Source: Lentisphaeria bacterium (GTDB lineage Bacteria > Verrucomicrobiota > Lentisphaeria > Victivallales > UBA1829). Taken from it: a DNA stretch of 51,935 bases. The position numbers and the translations under genes were made by a program. Of this stretch, positions 9,096-17,364 are shown piece by piece. The DNA is taken from NCBI GenBank assembly GCA_017455665.1, contig JAFSZN010000137.1, positions 1 to 51,935 on the forward strand, read 5' to 3'. How positions within the stretch are numbered: position 1 is the first letter of the stretch; the number at the start of each line of letters is the position of its first letter. A model generated the notes under the pieces. It was not told the DNA's origin. It ran no database searches and saw only the letters and a list, made by a program, of their open reading frames with translations.

Positions 9096-9114
9096 AAAAC
9101 GGGACCGGGCGCCG

Positions 9115-11397
9115 TCACTTCCGAATGAGGCCGAGCCATTCCTGGACGACGGGCGCGACCTTGATGAAGAGCGGGGTGAAGACGACGGCGACCATGCTCA
9201 TGAGCTTCACGAGGATGTTCAGCGCCGGACCGCTGGTGTCCTTGCAGGGATCGCCGACGGTATCGCCGATGACCGCAGCGCCATGGACCGGGTTCTTGGT
9301 GCCGTCCGGGAGCTTCTTGCCGCCGAAATTGCCCTTTTCGATGTGCTTCTTGGCGTCGTCCCACGCGCCGCCGGCGTTGTTCAGCATGCAGGCGAGGGAG
9401 AAGCCGCAGGTGAGGCCGCCGATGAGCAGGCCCATGATGCCGGGCACGCCGAGGACCAGGCCGGTAGCGACCGGGATGATGATGGCGAGGAGGGCGGGGA
9501 GCATCATCTCGTGCTGGGCGCCCTTGGTGGAGATCGCCACGCAGCGGGCGTAGTCGGGCTTGCCGGAGCCGTCCATGATGCCGGGGATAGTGCGGAACTG
9601 GCGGCGGACCTCCTCGACCATGCGTCCGGCGGCGCGTCCGACCGCCTTCATGGTGAGCGCGCAGAAGACGAACGCCATCATGGCGCCGAGGAAGCATCCG
9701 CAGAGGAAAAGCGGGTTCATGACGTTGATCTTGAAGAAATCGACGAGGATGGCGAAGTGGTCGGAATCCAGCAGGAGCTTCGCCTTCACCTCCATCGGGA
9801 ACGCGTTGAACTTGTTGCCCCAGATCTCGATCTCCTGGATCTCGGCGGCGAGCAGCGCCATGGCGGTAAGGGCGGCGGACCCGATGGCGAATCCCTTGCC
9901 CGTGGCGGCCGTGGTGTTGCCGAGCATGTCGAGAGCGTCGGTGCGTTCGCGGACGTGCGGCGGGAGCGCGGACATCTCGGCGTTGCCGCCGGCGTTGTCG
10001 GCGATGGGTCCGTAGGCGTCCGTGGCGAGCGTGATTCCGAGCGTGGCGAGCATGCCGACTGCGGCGAATCCGATGCCGTAGAGGCCGAAGATCGTGCCCT
10101 GCGTGAAGCCGCCCGCGAAGGCAAACGAGCTGATGATCGCGGCGACGGTCGCGACGACCGGGATCGCGGCGGAGAGCATGCCGAGGGAGAGGCCGTAGAT
10201 GATGGTCGGAGCGGGGCCCATCTGCGCCTGCGCGGCGAGTTCCTTCGTCGGGCCGTATTCGTCGGAGGTGTAATACTCGGTGCTGTAGCCGATCACCACG
10301 CCGGCGACCAGGCCGGAGACGATCGCGCCGAACACGCCCCATGTGAGGATGCCGAACCAGGCGAGAACGGCGCACGCGACGACGATCAGGACGGAGCTGC
10401 CCCAGGTGCCGAGGCGCAGCGCGCGGAGCAGCGTGCCCATGCTCGCGCCTTCCTTGCAGCGCACCGCGAAGATGCCGATCAGCGACAGCACCACGCCGAT
10501 GCCCGCGACGATCATCGGGGCGTTCACGTAGGCGACCGTGGTCTTCATCGCGGCGGGGATCGCCGCGCCAAGAGCGGCGGTGGAGAGGATGGAGCCGCAG
10601 TAGGATTCGTAGAGGTCCGCGCCCATGCCCGCGACGTCGCCGACGTTGTCGCCGACGTTGTCCGCGATGGTGGCGGGGTTGCGCGGATCGTCCTCGGGGA
10701 TGCCCGCCTCGACCTTGCCGACGAGGTCCGCGCCGACGTCCGCCGCCTTCGTGTAGATGCCGCCGCCGACGCGGGCGAAAAGCGCCTGCGTGGACGCGCC
10801 CATGCCGAAGGTCAGCATGGTGGTCGTGATCTCGACGAACTTGTGCGCGGCGTCGAATCCGGGTGCAACGAGGGGGAGACCGAGGAATGAAAGCCCGTGC
10901 GCCATGTGGTCGGGCGTGTAGACCAGGCGGTCCAGGATGAAATACCACGCGGTGATGTCGAGGAGGCCGAACCCGACCACGGCGAGGCCCATGACCGCGC
11001 CGGACCGGAACGCCACCTGAAGGCCGCGGTTCAGGCTTTCGCTCGCGCCCTGCGCCGTGCGGCTGGACGCGCTGGTGGCGGTCTTCATGCCCACGAATCC
11101 GCAGAGGCCGGAGAAGAAGCCGCCGGTCAGGAACGCGACCGGGACGAAGGGGTTCTGGAGCTTCAGGACCGCCAGGACCGCGAAGATCACGAAGAGGACG
11201 GCGAAGACGATGCCGACGCGCGAATACTGCTGTTTCAGGTACGCCATGGCGCCGTCGCGCACATACCCGGCGATCTCCTCCATGCGTTCGTTGCCGGTGC
11301 CGGCGCGTTTCATCAGGATGTAGCACAAAGTGGCCGAAAGAAGGGCGACGATGGAGCAGACGGGCGCGATCCACCAGATGGACGTAGATCCGAACAT
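9115..11397 (-). CDS. hppA: Membrane-bound ion-translocating pyrophosphatase
   Basis: 760-aa M-PPase with about 16 TM helices. It couples pyrophosphate hydrolysis to H+ or Na+ export across the inner membrane. The substrate and metal-binding region GGGIYTKAADVGADLVGKVE (from about residue 207) continues into the conserved DNVGDNVGDVAGMGADL. The segment GNTTAATGKGFAIG (about 490) carries Ala where K+-independent enzymes have Lys, so the enzyme is predicted to be K+-dependent. H+ versus Na+ specificity was not resolved. GGAGG lies eight bases before the ATG. It is monocistronic, with its own promoter at 11469-11497. Confidence 0.96.
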   Translation of the reverse strand: MFGSTSIWWIAPVCSIVALLSATLCYILMKRAGTGNERMEEIAGYVRDGAMAYLKQQYSRVGIVFAVLFVIFAVLAVLKLQNPFVPVAFLTGGFFSGLCGFVGMKTATSASSRTAQGASESLNRGLQVAFRSGAVMGLAVVGFGLLDITAWYFILDRLVYTPDHMAHGLSFLGLPLVAPGFDAAHKFVEITTTMLTFGMGASTQALFARVGGGIYTKAADVGADLVGKVEAGIPEDDPRNPATIADNVGDNVGDVAGMGADLYESYCGSILSTAALGAAIPAAMKTTVAYVNAPMIVAGIGVVLSLIGIFAVRCKEGASMGTLLRALRLGTWGSSVLIVVACAVLAWFGILTWGVFGAIVSGLVAGVVIGYSTEYYTSDEYGPTKELAAQAQMGPAPTIIYGLSLGMLSAAIPVVATVAAIISSFAFAGGFTQGTIFGLYGIGFAAVGMLATLGITLATDAYGPIADNAGGNAEMSALPPHVRERTDALDMLGNTTAATGKGFAIGSAALTAMALLAAEIQEIEIWGNKFNAFPMEVKAKLLLDSDHFAILVDFFKINVMNPLFLCGCFLGAMMAFVFCALTMKAVGRAAGRMVEEVRRQFRTIPGIMDGSGKPDYARCVAISTKGAQHEMMLPALLAIIIPVATGLVLGVPGIMGLLIGGLTCGFSLACMLNNAGGAWDDAKKHIEKGNFGGKKLPDGTKNPVHGAAVIGDTVGDPCKDTSGPALNILVKLMSMVAVVFTPLFIKVAPVVQEWLGLIRK

Positions 11398-11468
11398 AAG
11401 AACAACCTCCGGATGTTAAGATTGTGAAAGCAAAAAGACCAAATATAAAAAGAAAAACAGCGCTATTT

Positions 11469-11497
11469 AAAATACACCGCGGAAAAGGGGTTTTCAA
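11469..11497 (-). promoter_or_regulatory. hppA promoter
   Basis: Minus strand TTGAAA (11492-11497), 17-bp spacer, TATTTT (11469-11474). The -35 hexamer is part of a 15-mer, TTTCAAGCCGGAATC on the plus strand at 11492-11506, that is also found at the glnS promoter. Confidence 0.65.
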
Positions 11498-11610
11498 GCC
11501 GGAATCGCTTTTTTCACAACAGGAAAGACAGGAAAGCATCACCGGACGCGCACGCTTCGCACGGGATGCGCGTGTTCCCGCAAAACTGCCGTAAAAAAAG
11601 GCGTTCGCAC

Positions 11611-11638
11611 TTGATTTTCAGAAAAGAAACGATAAATT
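11611..11638 (+). promoter_or_regulatory. Promoter of the AIDA/RTX protein gene
   Basis: TTGATT (11611-11616), 16-bp spacer, TAAATT (11633-11638), about 100 bp before the start codon. Between this and the divergent hppA promoter lies an inverted repeat (ACGCGCA 11546-11552 with TGCGCGT 11567-11573). Nothing else is evident in 11398-11737. Confidence 0.5.
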
Positions 11639-11737
11639 TAAACAATGTGAAAACAACTTTAAGCGGTTCTCGCCGATCAAAAAGGCAAAGATTCCAAAAA
11701 AACGCCGCACATTTCTGAACAGAGGGAAGTTCGACTT

Positions 11738-14131
11738 ATGGATATTATTTCTTCAGGCATCGTCGCTGTTTCCTCCGGAGTCACTTCGACCGGACTCTAT
11801 GTCATTCAGGACGGCATTCTGCAGATCCTGAGCAAGGGACAGGCACGGCAAACATCCATAGGCGAGGGAGGAAAAGTCGTTGTGTCCAGCGGCGGCATCC
11901 TGTATGTCTGCACGGTCTCCTCCGGCGGCACGGCGACCGTCCTGAACAGAGGGTTCGCACAGGATGCCACGGTGGAAAATGGCGGGCTATGCCTGGTTTC
12001 CAGCGGCGGGACCGCGTTCAAAAGCCTCCTGAGATCCGGCGGCGTGATGACTGTCTATGCGGAAACAACGGTGGCGCAGACAACCATTCTGGACGGCGGC
12101 ATGATGAACCTGAGTTCGGGCGCCTATGCGCGCAACACGGTCGTCTCGCAGGGAGGCGTCCTTCACGCCTGGAAAGGCGCGCTTGCAGACGTGCCGCAGA
12201 TCGCCGGGACAATCGAACTGAACTCAAATGCCGCGGCGTACAGCGCAACCGTGCTGGACAGCGGCAGGCTCGCCGTGTTGCCGGGCGGCTATGCGTCCGA
12301 CACGAGGATCAGTTCCGGCGGCTCGCTGGACGCGGCTTCGAAGGGCATTGTGAACCGCACACTGGTCTGCCAAGGCGGATCGGCAACGCTCTCCGGCGGC
12401 GCCAGCAGCTACAGCATGGAGCTCCACGGCGGCGAAGCGACGCTTGCCGGAGGCGCGTTCGCGCAGAATACCGACATCAACTCCGGCGGCACGCTCCGCA
12501 TCGCGTCAGGCGCCACCGCGACCGGGATCAGGGAAAACGGCGGCTATGTTCAAGTCGCCGACGGCGCGGATGCGGCGTTCGTGTCGAATACGATCTCCGG
12601 ACTGCTCCTTTCCAATGCTTCCGCCACGGTCCATTCCGGCACCATCCTTAACAGCGCCACGCTCGATTCCGGCGGAAAACTGGAAGTGTTCCATGGCGGC
12701 AAGATGACCGGAGAGCTGTCCTTTGAAGAAGGCGCGATCGTTTCCGCGTTCAATGGCGCTGTCCTCGATTTCGACATTTCCGAACTCACGCCGGAAGCCG
12801 GGGCGCGAGTGAACGATCTCGCGGTCATTCAGGGGGCGCCGGTCTACACGCTCACGGTCTCGGCAGAACAGACGAAGGGCGTTTACACGCTCGCGGAAGG
12901 CGCGGCGGAGTTCAACGGCACGATCACGGTTCAGAACACGTCCGGCGAACCGCTCGGCACGCTCGCGGCCGGGGAAACGCTGTCCGTCGGCGACGACGAT
13001 TTCACGCTGAATCTGAACGGGGCATCCCTGACAGTCACCATTCAAATGAGCCAGCATCTCGACAACCTGGTCGGGACAAAAGACTTCGTGAGCTGGGATC
13101 CGAACGGATCGACCGCCTACCTGGTGGAATACAGCACGGACGATTTCGCGCACGGGCTCCGGGCGAAGACATCCAAAAGCGCCGTGGACATGCTGGACAT
13201 GCCCGCCGGGACATATCAGTGGCGCGTGAAACCGTCCGACGGCGACCAGTGGACGGACGGGAACGGGATCGAATCCGACAACACGCCCGGACCGGCAAAA
13301 GTCCTGCAGTCCGACGCCGACGGAAACGGCGACCTGTTCTTCGCCTCGCCGAACGGGACCTGGGACGACGGCACCTTCGCGCTGCACATGGGATCCGTCA
13401 ACGACTGGACGGGGACAAGGGAGCTTGTGTCCGCCGACGGCAAGAGACGCATCCGCAACCTCTTCTTCGGCTCGGACGACGCGAACATCCTCTGCCTGAC
13501 CGACGACGAGAACGGCGACGCCATCTTTGTGGACGACGTCTACACCGAGCTCCCGGAAGGCGTCGGGGAAAACTTGTCCAGGCTGTATAAGATCCGGGAG
13601 ATCCGGGCGGGCGCGGGCGACGACATCGTGGATATGACAAGCCAGCGGTTTGAATACACCGGCGACGGCCTCACGATCCGCGGCGGCGACGGCGACGACG
13701 TGATCTGGGCGAACAAGGGCGGCAACCGGCTTTTCGGCGACGCGGGGAACGACCGCGTCGTCGGCGCGTCCGGCAACGATGTGATCGCGGGCGGCATCGG
13801 TAACGACCGCATGCACGGCGGCGGCGGAGACGACACCTTCGTCTTCTGCGAAAACTGGGGCGCGGACACCGTGGAACAGCGCGCGGACGGCAAAGTCACG
13901 CTGTGGTTCGCATCCGGCGGCATTGAGAACTGGGACGCGGGATCGCTGACTTACACCGACGGCGAAAACAGCGTCAGGGTCTCCGGCGTGGCGGCGGAGA
14001 ATGTCCTGCTCAGATTCGGCGACGACGGTTCCGCCGTGTTCGAGGAGCTCGTTTCGGCGGGCGCCTTCCTCGGCTTCTCCTCGGAAAAGATCTTCGAGGA
14101 ATCCGGAAAGGGCATCCTCGCCAGCCTGTGA
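11738..14131 (+). CDS. Secreted surface protein: AIDA-type repeats plus C-terminal RTX calcium-binding repeats
   Basis: 797 aa. Residues about 10-330 are degenerate Gly/Ser-rich repeats of the AIDA/autotransporter passenger type (recurrent SSGG, SGGxL, GGxA), predicted to form a right-handed beta-helix. A middle part (about 430-520) contains a beta-sandwich-like region with TYQWRVKPSDGDQWTDG. Residues about 649-701 hold several hemolysin-type nonapeptides (GGDGDDVIW, GDAGNDRVV, GIGNDRMHG, GGGDDTFVF). There is no N-terminal signal peptide and no outer-membrane beta-barrel, so secretion is inferred to be type I through a C-terminal signal rather than type V. No ABC exporter gene was seen nearby. 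GAGGGAAG precedes the ATG. Its function, perhaps adhesion or matrix, is unknown. Confidence 0.88.
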   Translation: MDIISSGIVAVSSGVTSTGLYVIQDGILQILSKGQARQTSIGEGGKVVVSSGGILYVCTVSSGGTATVLNRGFAQDATVENGGLCLVSSGGTAFKSLLRSGGVMTVYAETTVAQTTILDGGMMNLSSGAYARNTVVSQGGVLHAWKGALADVPQIAGTIELNSNAAAYSATVLDSGRLAVLPGGYASDTRISSGGSLDAASKGIVNRTLVCQGGSATLSGGASSYSMELHGGEATLAGGAFAQNTDINSGGTLRIASGATATGIRENGGYVQVADGADAAFVSNTISGLLLSNASATVHSGTILNSATLDSGGKLEVFHGGKMTGELSFEEGAIVSAFNGAVLDFDISELTPEAGARVNDLAVIQGAPVYTLTVSAEQTKGVYTLAEGAAEFNGTITVQNTSGEPLGTLAAGETLSVGDDDFTLNLNGASLTVTIQMSQHLDNLVGTKDFVSWDPNGSTAYLVEYSTDDFAHGLRAKTSKSAVDMLDMPAGTYQWRVKPSDGDQWTDGNGIESDNTPGPAKVLQSDADGNGDLFFASPNGTWDDGTFALHMGSVNDWTGTRELVSADGKRRIRNLFFGSDDANILCLTDDENGDAIFVDDVYTELPEGVGENLSRLYKIREIRAGAGDDIVDMTSQRFEYTGDGLTIRGGDGDDVIWANKGGNRLFGDAGNDRVVGASGNDVIAGGIGNDRMHGGGGDDTFVFCENWGADTVEQRADGKVTLWFASGGIENWDAGSLTYTDGENSVRVSGVAAENVLLRFGDDGSAVFEELVSAGAFLGFSSEKIFEESGKGILASL

Positions 14132-14151
14132 TTCAGCCTCATCCCTTCCCG

Positions 14152-14198
14152 GCGCCGTGGTGAAAGAATCCGCCGCGGCGTCTTTTTTATCTTTTTTA
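14152..14198 (+). terminator. Rho-independent terminator of the AIDA/RTX gene
   Basis: A 9-bp stem (14152-14160 with 14173-14181, including G.U pairs) is followed by T-rich stretches 14183-14188 and 14192-14197. Confidence 0.8.
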
Positions 14199-14208
14199 TT
14201 AGACATGC

Positions 14209-14237
14209 TTGCAAAAAAAGGGAAGATGCGGTATATT
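14209..14237 (+). promoter_or_regulatory. Promoter upstream of small ORFs
   Basis: TTGCAA (14209-14214), 17-bp spacer, TATATT (14232-14237). The expected start point (14244-14245) coincides with the first base of an ATG. Confidence 0.65.
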
Positions 14238-14244
14238 GTGAAAA

Positions 14245-14322
14245 ATGACTGAACATTCCACCCCCCCGTATTCCCTGTTCAATAAATGGTTATCATGGAT
14301 GCAAAAAAAGGACCGGTTTTAA
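14245..14322 (+). CDS. Possible leaderless 25-aa ORF
   Basis: A 25-codon frame starts with ATG at the predicted transcription start of the promoter at 14209-14237 and ends TAA. The product begins MTEHSTPPY, is rich in aromatics (four Trp/Tyr), and ends basic (QKKDRF). It has no ribosome-binding site, so it would have to be translated leaderless. Nothing similar was recognised. It may equally be untranslated leader of the 64-aa gene downstream. Confidence 0.2.
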   Translation: MTEHSTPPYSLFNKWLSWMQKKDRF

Positions 14323-14453
14323 GCATGCCGGAAATATCAATTCCCGCATCGCCGCATAGCAATCCGCGCATCTCCTTTTTCGCACGGAAAGAGACGGGGA
14401 AAGAAGCGCCTTGCATCCGTTCACACGCATAAAACAAATGTCATGGTCTGCAA

Positions 14454-14648
14454 ATGAGTGAAAAAGACCCCACATCTGAAGAACGCGAGCAGGAGCAGAG
14501 GGCGCTTGAAGAGCGCGAAGCCCGCCGCATGGAGATGATGCATGCCAACCTCAGCTACGGAAGTGTAAGAGGTGTCGGCGGCATCATCGTCTGGGGGATC
14601 ATCGTCGCGGCCGTTTTCGGCTTGATGTACTATCTCTCCAGAAATTGA
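14454..14648 (+). CDS. Small single-pass membrane protein
   Basis: 64 aa. The first 35 residues are charged and helical (SEEREQEQRALEEREARR), and one C-terminal TM helix (about 42-60, VGGIIVWGIIVAAVFGLMYY) is followed by LSRN. It looks like a tail-anchored small protein with an N-in cytoplasmic coiled segment. No strong Shine-Dalgarno precedes the ATG. Transcription could come from 14209-14237 with a leader of about 210 nt (14244-14453), in which only the 25-codon frame was noticed. The family was not recognised. Confidence 0.6.
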   Translation: MSEKDPTSEEREQEQRALEEREARRMEMMHANLSYGSVRGVGGIIVWGIIVAAVFGLMYYLSRN

Positions 14649-14705
14649 GCTGCCATGATTTTTTGTGAGAAAAATTCAAGAAAAAATGGAGATCCGGTGT
14701 TAGAT

Positions 14706-14733
14706 TTGACACATGAATGCCGCTATATATAAC
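14706..14733 (+). promoter_or_regulatory. Promoter of the tandem MarR-like regulator
   Basis: TTGACA (14706-14711), 16-bp spacer, TATAAC (14728-14733). The start point near 14740 leaves a very short leader. Confidence 0.7.
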
Positions 14734-14780
14734 AGATAAATCTCAGAAGAATAAGAAACGCATTGTTATTCGGCCGAGAC

Positions 14781-15848
14781 ATGTCAGTTCGCCAGTTACG
14801 GAAAACAACAAATCATCCCCCCAAAAAAATGCCCGAACAAAACACTACCCCGATCAGCGAGGAAACAGCGAAAGAAGCCTGGACAAAGCTGTTTTTCATA
14901 TCCGACATCCTGAGGAATACATCATACAGCGTCATCGAGCTGGAGCACATCAACTTTGCCCAGCATCCGATCATTCAGTTCTTTTTCGAATGTCCGGATG
15001 CCGCCCCCGCGATGAAGGAGCTGATCGCCGTTTCCGGCTTGTCTTCCGGCGCCCTTTCCCAGGCTGTCGACGGTTTGATCAATGCCGGTTACCTGGCCCG
15101 AAGCCAATCCGGGATGGACTCCAGGCTGAAGCCGGTGCAGGCGACGGAAAAGCTCAAGAACCTCAGAGTAAAACCGTTCCGGCATTTTGAAAAGATGCTG
15201 GATGCATTCCGGCAGGCAAGCGGAGCCGACCCGAAAGAGATGCGCACGGCGGGAGAGGTCTTCGTCCGCCTCGCGGAAAGCCGGACAGGCGGCGAGCTTG
15301 CCGAGATGAAGCGCCCCTCCGACATGGAAACACCGGGGGCGGTCTCCTGCGTTTCGAGGAAGCTGAACAAGCTCCCCGTATGGATGCTCATCCTTCATTT
15401 CACGACAAACATGAGGATGCCGACCCTGATGTACTACTACGGACGGCGGGGCCGGATCTCGCTCGGCAAACTCGGGATCCTCAACTATCTTTTTTCCCTG
15501 TCGTACCGGAAGAAGGCACTCCCCACGATCAAGGAACTTGCGGCGAGATTCCAGTGCAAGCCCGGACTGGTGCTCCAGACCGTGAATTCGCTGCGCCGGG
15601 ACGGTTTGCTGGAGCTGACAAGTTCCCAGACGGACCGCGGGAGCCAGGTAAAGCTGACGAGGAAGGGACATCTTGTGCAGCGGCAAAGTTCGGAGTCGTA
15701 CACACTGTTCATGCAGCGTTTTCTCGGCAGGCTCGAACCGGAAAAGGCGGGGGTTTTCATGCGTTTCCTTGACTTGATGCTGCATTTCCTCAAGACAGAC
15801 GGAAAGGATTTTCTCTGTCCCGGCGAACAGCCCGATATGTTCGGATGA
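14781..15848 (+). CDS. Regulator with two MarR-like winged-helix domains in one chain
   Basis: 355 aa as called. The first wHTH lies at about 77-125 (MKELIAVSGLSSGALSQAVD, then a DSRLK wing). The second is at about 247-300 (IKELAARFQCKPGLVLQTVN, then a DRGSQVKLT wing). Each is flanked by helices that would dimerise in ordinary MarR proteins, so this is either an internal duplication or a single-chain pseudo-dimer. Start choice is uncertain: TTG 14763, ATG 14781 and ATG 14829 are in frame and none has a good ribosome-binding site. Its own promoter is at 14706-14733. The ligand and targets are unknown. The gene stands alone, with a hairpin directly after the stop. Confidence 0.72.
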   Translation: MSVRQLRKTTNHPPKKMPEQNTTPISEETAKEAWTKLFFISDILRNTSYSVIELEHINFAQHPIIQFFFECPDAAPAMKELIAVSGLSSGALSQAVDGLINAGYLARSQSGMDSRLKPVQATEKLKNLRVKPFRHFEKMLDAFRQASGADPKEMRTAGEVFVRLAESRTGGELAEMKRPSDMETPGAVSCVSRKLNKLPVWMLILHFTTNMRMPTLMYYYGRRGRISLGKLGILNYLFSLSYRKKALPTIKELAARFQCKPGLVLQTVNSLRRDGLLELTSSQTDRGSQVKLTRKGHLVQRQSSESYTLFMQRFLGRLEPEKAGVFMRFLDLMLHFLKTDGKDFLCPGEQPDMFG

Positions 15849-15864
15849 AAGAGGCTCGCCTCTT
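15849..15864. repeat. 7-bp-stem hairpin at the stop codon
   Basis: AAGAGGC-TC-GCCTCTT starts immediately after the TGA of the MarR-like gene. There is no T-run. It has the same 7-bp size class as the hairpins at 9078, 25505, 37839-37945 and 49181. Confidence 0.7.
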
Positions 15865-15897
15865 CCTGAAACCGACAGAATCATGCACTTGAGCGAA

Positions 15898-15928
15898 GTC
15901 CGTCCGAGGGGCGGTCCCTCGACGGGAC
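15898..15928. other. Longer bulged hairpin in the intergenic region 15849-16282
   Basis: GAGGG (15906-15910) pairs with CCCTC (15916-15920) and CGTC (15901-15904) with GACG (15921-15924), with one bulged base and weaker outer pairs. It may be structured RNA on either strand. No T-run follows. Confidence 0.4.
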
Positions 15929-15953
15929 GTTTCATTTGAACCTCGCTCATTTT

Positions 15954-16031
15954 TTACGGCAGCCATACGCACTTTTCCGTCACCTGGCCCATTCGCATCC
16001 ATCCGATGTAAAATCCGCTGCTGTATTTCAT
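15954..16031 (-). CDS. Possible 25-aa microprotein ORF
   Basis: 25 codons, MKYSSGFYIGWMRMGQV through to WLP, ending TAA. AAAAGGA lies five bases before the ATG, a better ribosome-binding site than many real genes here have. A TATAAA (16124-16129, minus strand) about 95 bp upstream could serve as -10, but its -35 is weak. It is the only frame in 15865-16282 that looked at all plausible. It is too short to judge by codon use, so it needs expression or conservation evidence. Confidence 0.22.
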   Translation of the reverse strand: MKYSSGFYIGWMRMGQVTEKCVWLP

Positions 16032-16200
16032 TTGTTTCCTTTTCACAGCAAAGACCTGAAGGGTTCTTTTCAGAACAGCACACGCTTTTTTTGATTGTGC
16101 TTGTTTGTCTTTTTGAAGCGGCTTTTATAGCATTTCCGCCTGAATTTCGCTCGTTTTTTTTAAATCACAAAAGAATTATGAAAAATGACTTAAAATTCGG

Positions 16201-16229
16201 TTGCGTTATTGCATTTCTGGTGCTATATT
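16201..16229 (+). promoter_or_regulatory. Promoter of the LacI-family regulator
   Basis: TTGCGT (16201-16206), 17-bp spacer ending in TGC, TATATT (16224-16229). The start point near 16236 gives a leader of about 47 nt. Confidence 0.65.
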
Positions 16230-16282
16230 AAAGCATCCGCCCCGCAAAGAAACCGTTAACCGAACATGTAAGGGATTGTTCC

Positions 16283-17305
16283 ATGGCCACCTTGAAAGAC
16301 ATCGCCGATCGCGCCGGGGTCAACATCGCCACCGTCTCCCGGTTCTTCAACAACCGCAACCTCGTCAAAGCCTCGACCGCCGACAAGATCGAAGCCATCG
16401 TCAAGGAAGTCGGCTACCGCCAGCGCGCCAGACGCCAGGGACCGCGCACGCCGGACCGCATCGGCATCCGGCATTTCCGCGTGATGATCGTCCTCAACTC
16501 GATCTCATCCATCGAACAGTATTTCCACTGGGGTTCCACCACACGTTTCATCTCCGCGGTATTCGAGGAACTTCAGAAACTCGATATCTCCATGGAATTC
16601 TGCATCATCGGCGAGGACGGCACGATCCCGGAACGCCTGAATCCGGATTATTGCGACGGCGCAATCATCTGCAGCGAACCGGAGGATCCCGTTGTGCGGG
16701 CGCGTCTGCACCAGCGCCTGCAGGACATCTCCACGGTCAACACGTTCCTCAACGCCGACGGCGACAACGATTTCGACACCGTAAAATTCGACAGCGCCGA
16801 AATCTCCCGCATCACGGCGCGCTTCTTCTCCGAACACGGCGTGAAGGAGATCGCGATCTTCCCGGAACGCAGGATCCGTTTCTCGCACAAGGAACTCGTC
16901 GAATCCCTCAAGTCCGAATGCGACCGGGTCGGGCTCAAGCACAACGACCTCGCCGGCAGCGTGCAGGAAAGCATCCCGATGAGCGAGTATTACAGGAAAC
17001 TCACAGATGAGTTTCTCCAGCTCAAAACAGCCGCCGGAATGGCATTCGTCACCAGCGCGGACATGCTGGGCGTCATGAACGAGCTTCGCGCCCGCGGCAT
17101 CGACATTTCCGCCTACGAGTACGTTGCCGCGTTCACCTGCGAGCATACGCTCCGCTATTTCGAGAAAGTCCCGCCCTTCATCGACATCAAGCACCAGCAG
17201 CTCGGCATCATGACTGCGGCGCGCCTGCTCGACAGGATGCACTCGTTCAACAGGCTCCCGCGCACCGACATCGTCATCGCGCCCGAACTTATTACGCTCA
17301 AATAA
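16283..17305 (+). CDS. LacI/GalR-family transcriptional regulator
   Basis: 340 aa. The N-terminal HTH TLKDIADRAGVNIATVSRFF (residues 3-22) and hinge helix are followed by a periplasmic-binding-protein-like ligand domain, ending in the family-typical PRTDIVIAPELI. AAGGGA precedes the ATG. Such proteins are cytoplasmic, sugar-responsive repressors. The effector is not evident, and the neighbours (a MarR-like regulator and a convergent glycosyltransferase) give no catabolic operon to assign. Autoregulation is possible: GTTAAC-centred sequence lies between the promoter and the gene. No terminator was seen between this gene and the convergent GT2 (17306-17364). Confidence 0.92.
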   Translation: MATLKDIADRAGVNIATVSRFFNNRNLVKASTADKIEAIVKEVGYRQRARRQGPRTPDRIGIRHFRVMIVLNSISSIEQYFHWGSTTRFISAVFEELQKLDISMEFCIIGEDGTIPERLNPDYCDGAIICSEPEDPVVRARLHQRLQDISTVNTFLNADGDNDFDTVKFDSAEISRITARFFSEHGVKEIAIFPERRIRFSHKELVESLKSECDRVGLKHNDLAGSVQESIPMSEYYRKLTDEFLQLKTAAGMAFVTSADMLGVMNELRARGIDISAYEYVAAFTCEHTLRYFEKVPPFIDIKHQQLGIMTAARLLDRMHSFNRLPRTDIVIAPELITLK

Positions 17306-17364
17306 GGGGGCAAACGCCTCCCGCCGCGGCCGAGTCCGGCCCGGCTCCGGTCAGACACGTAACC

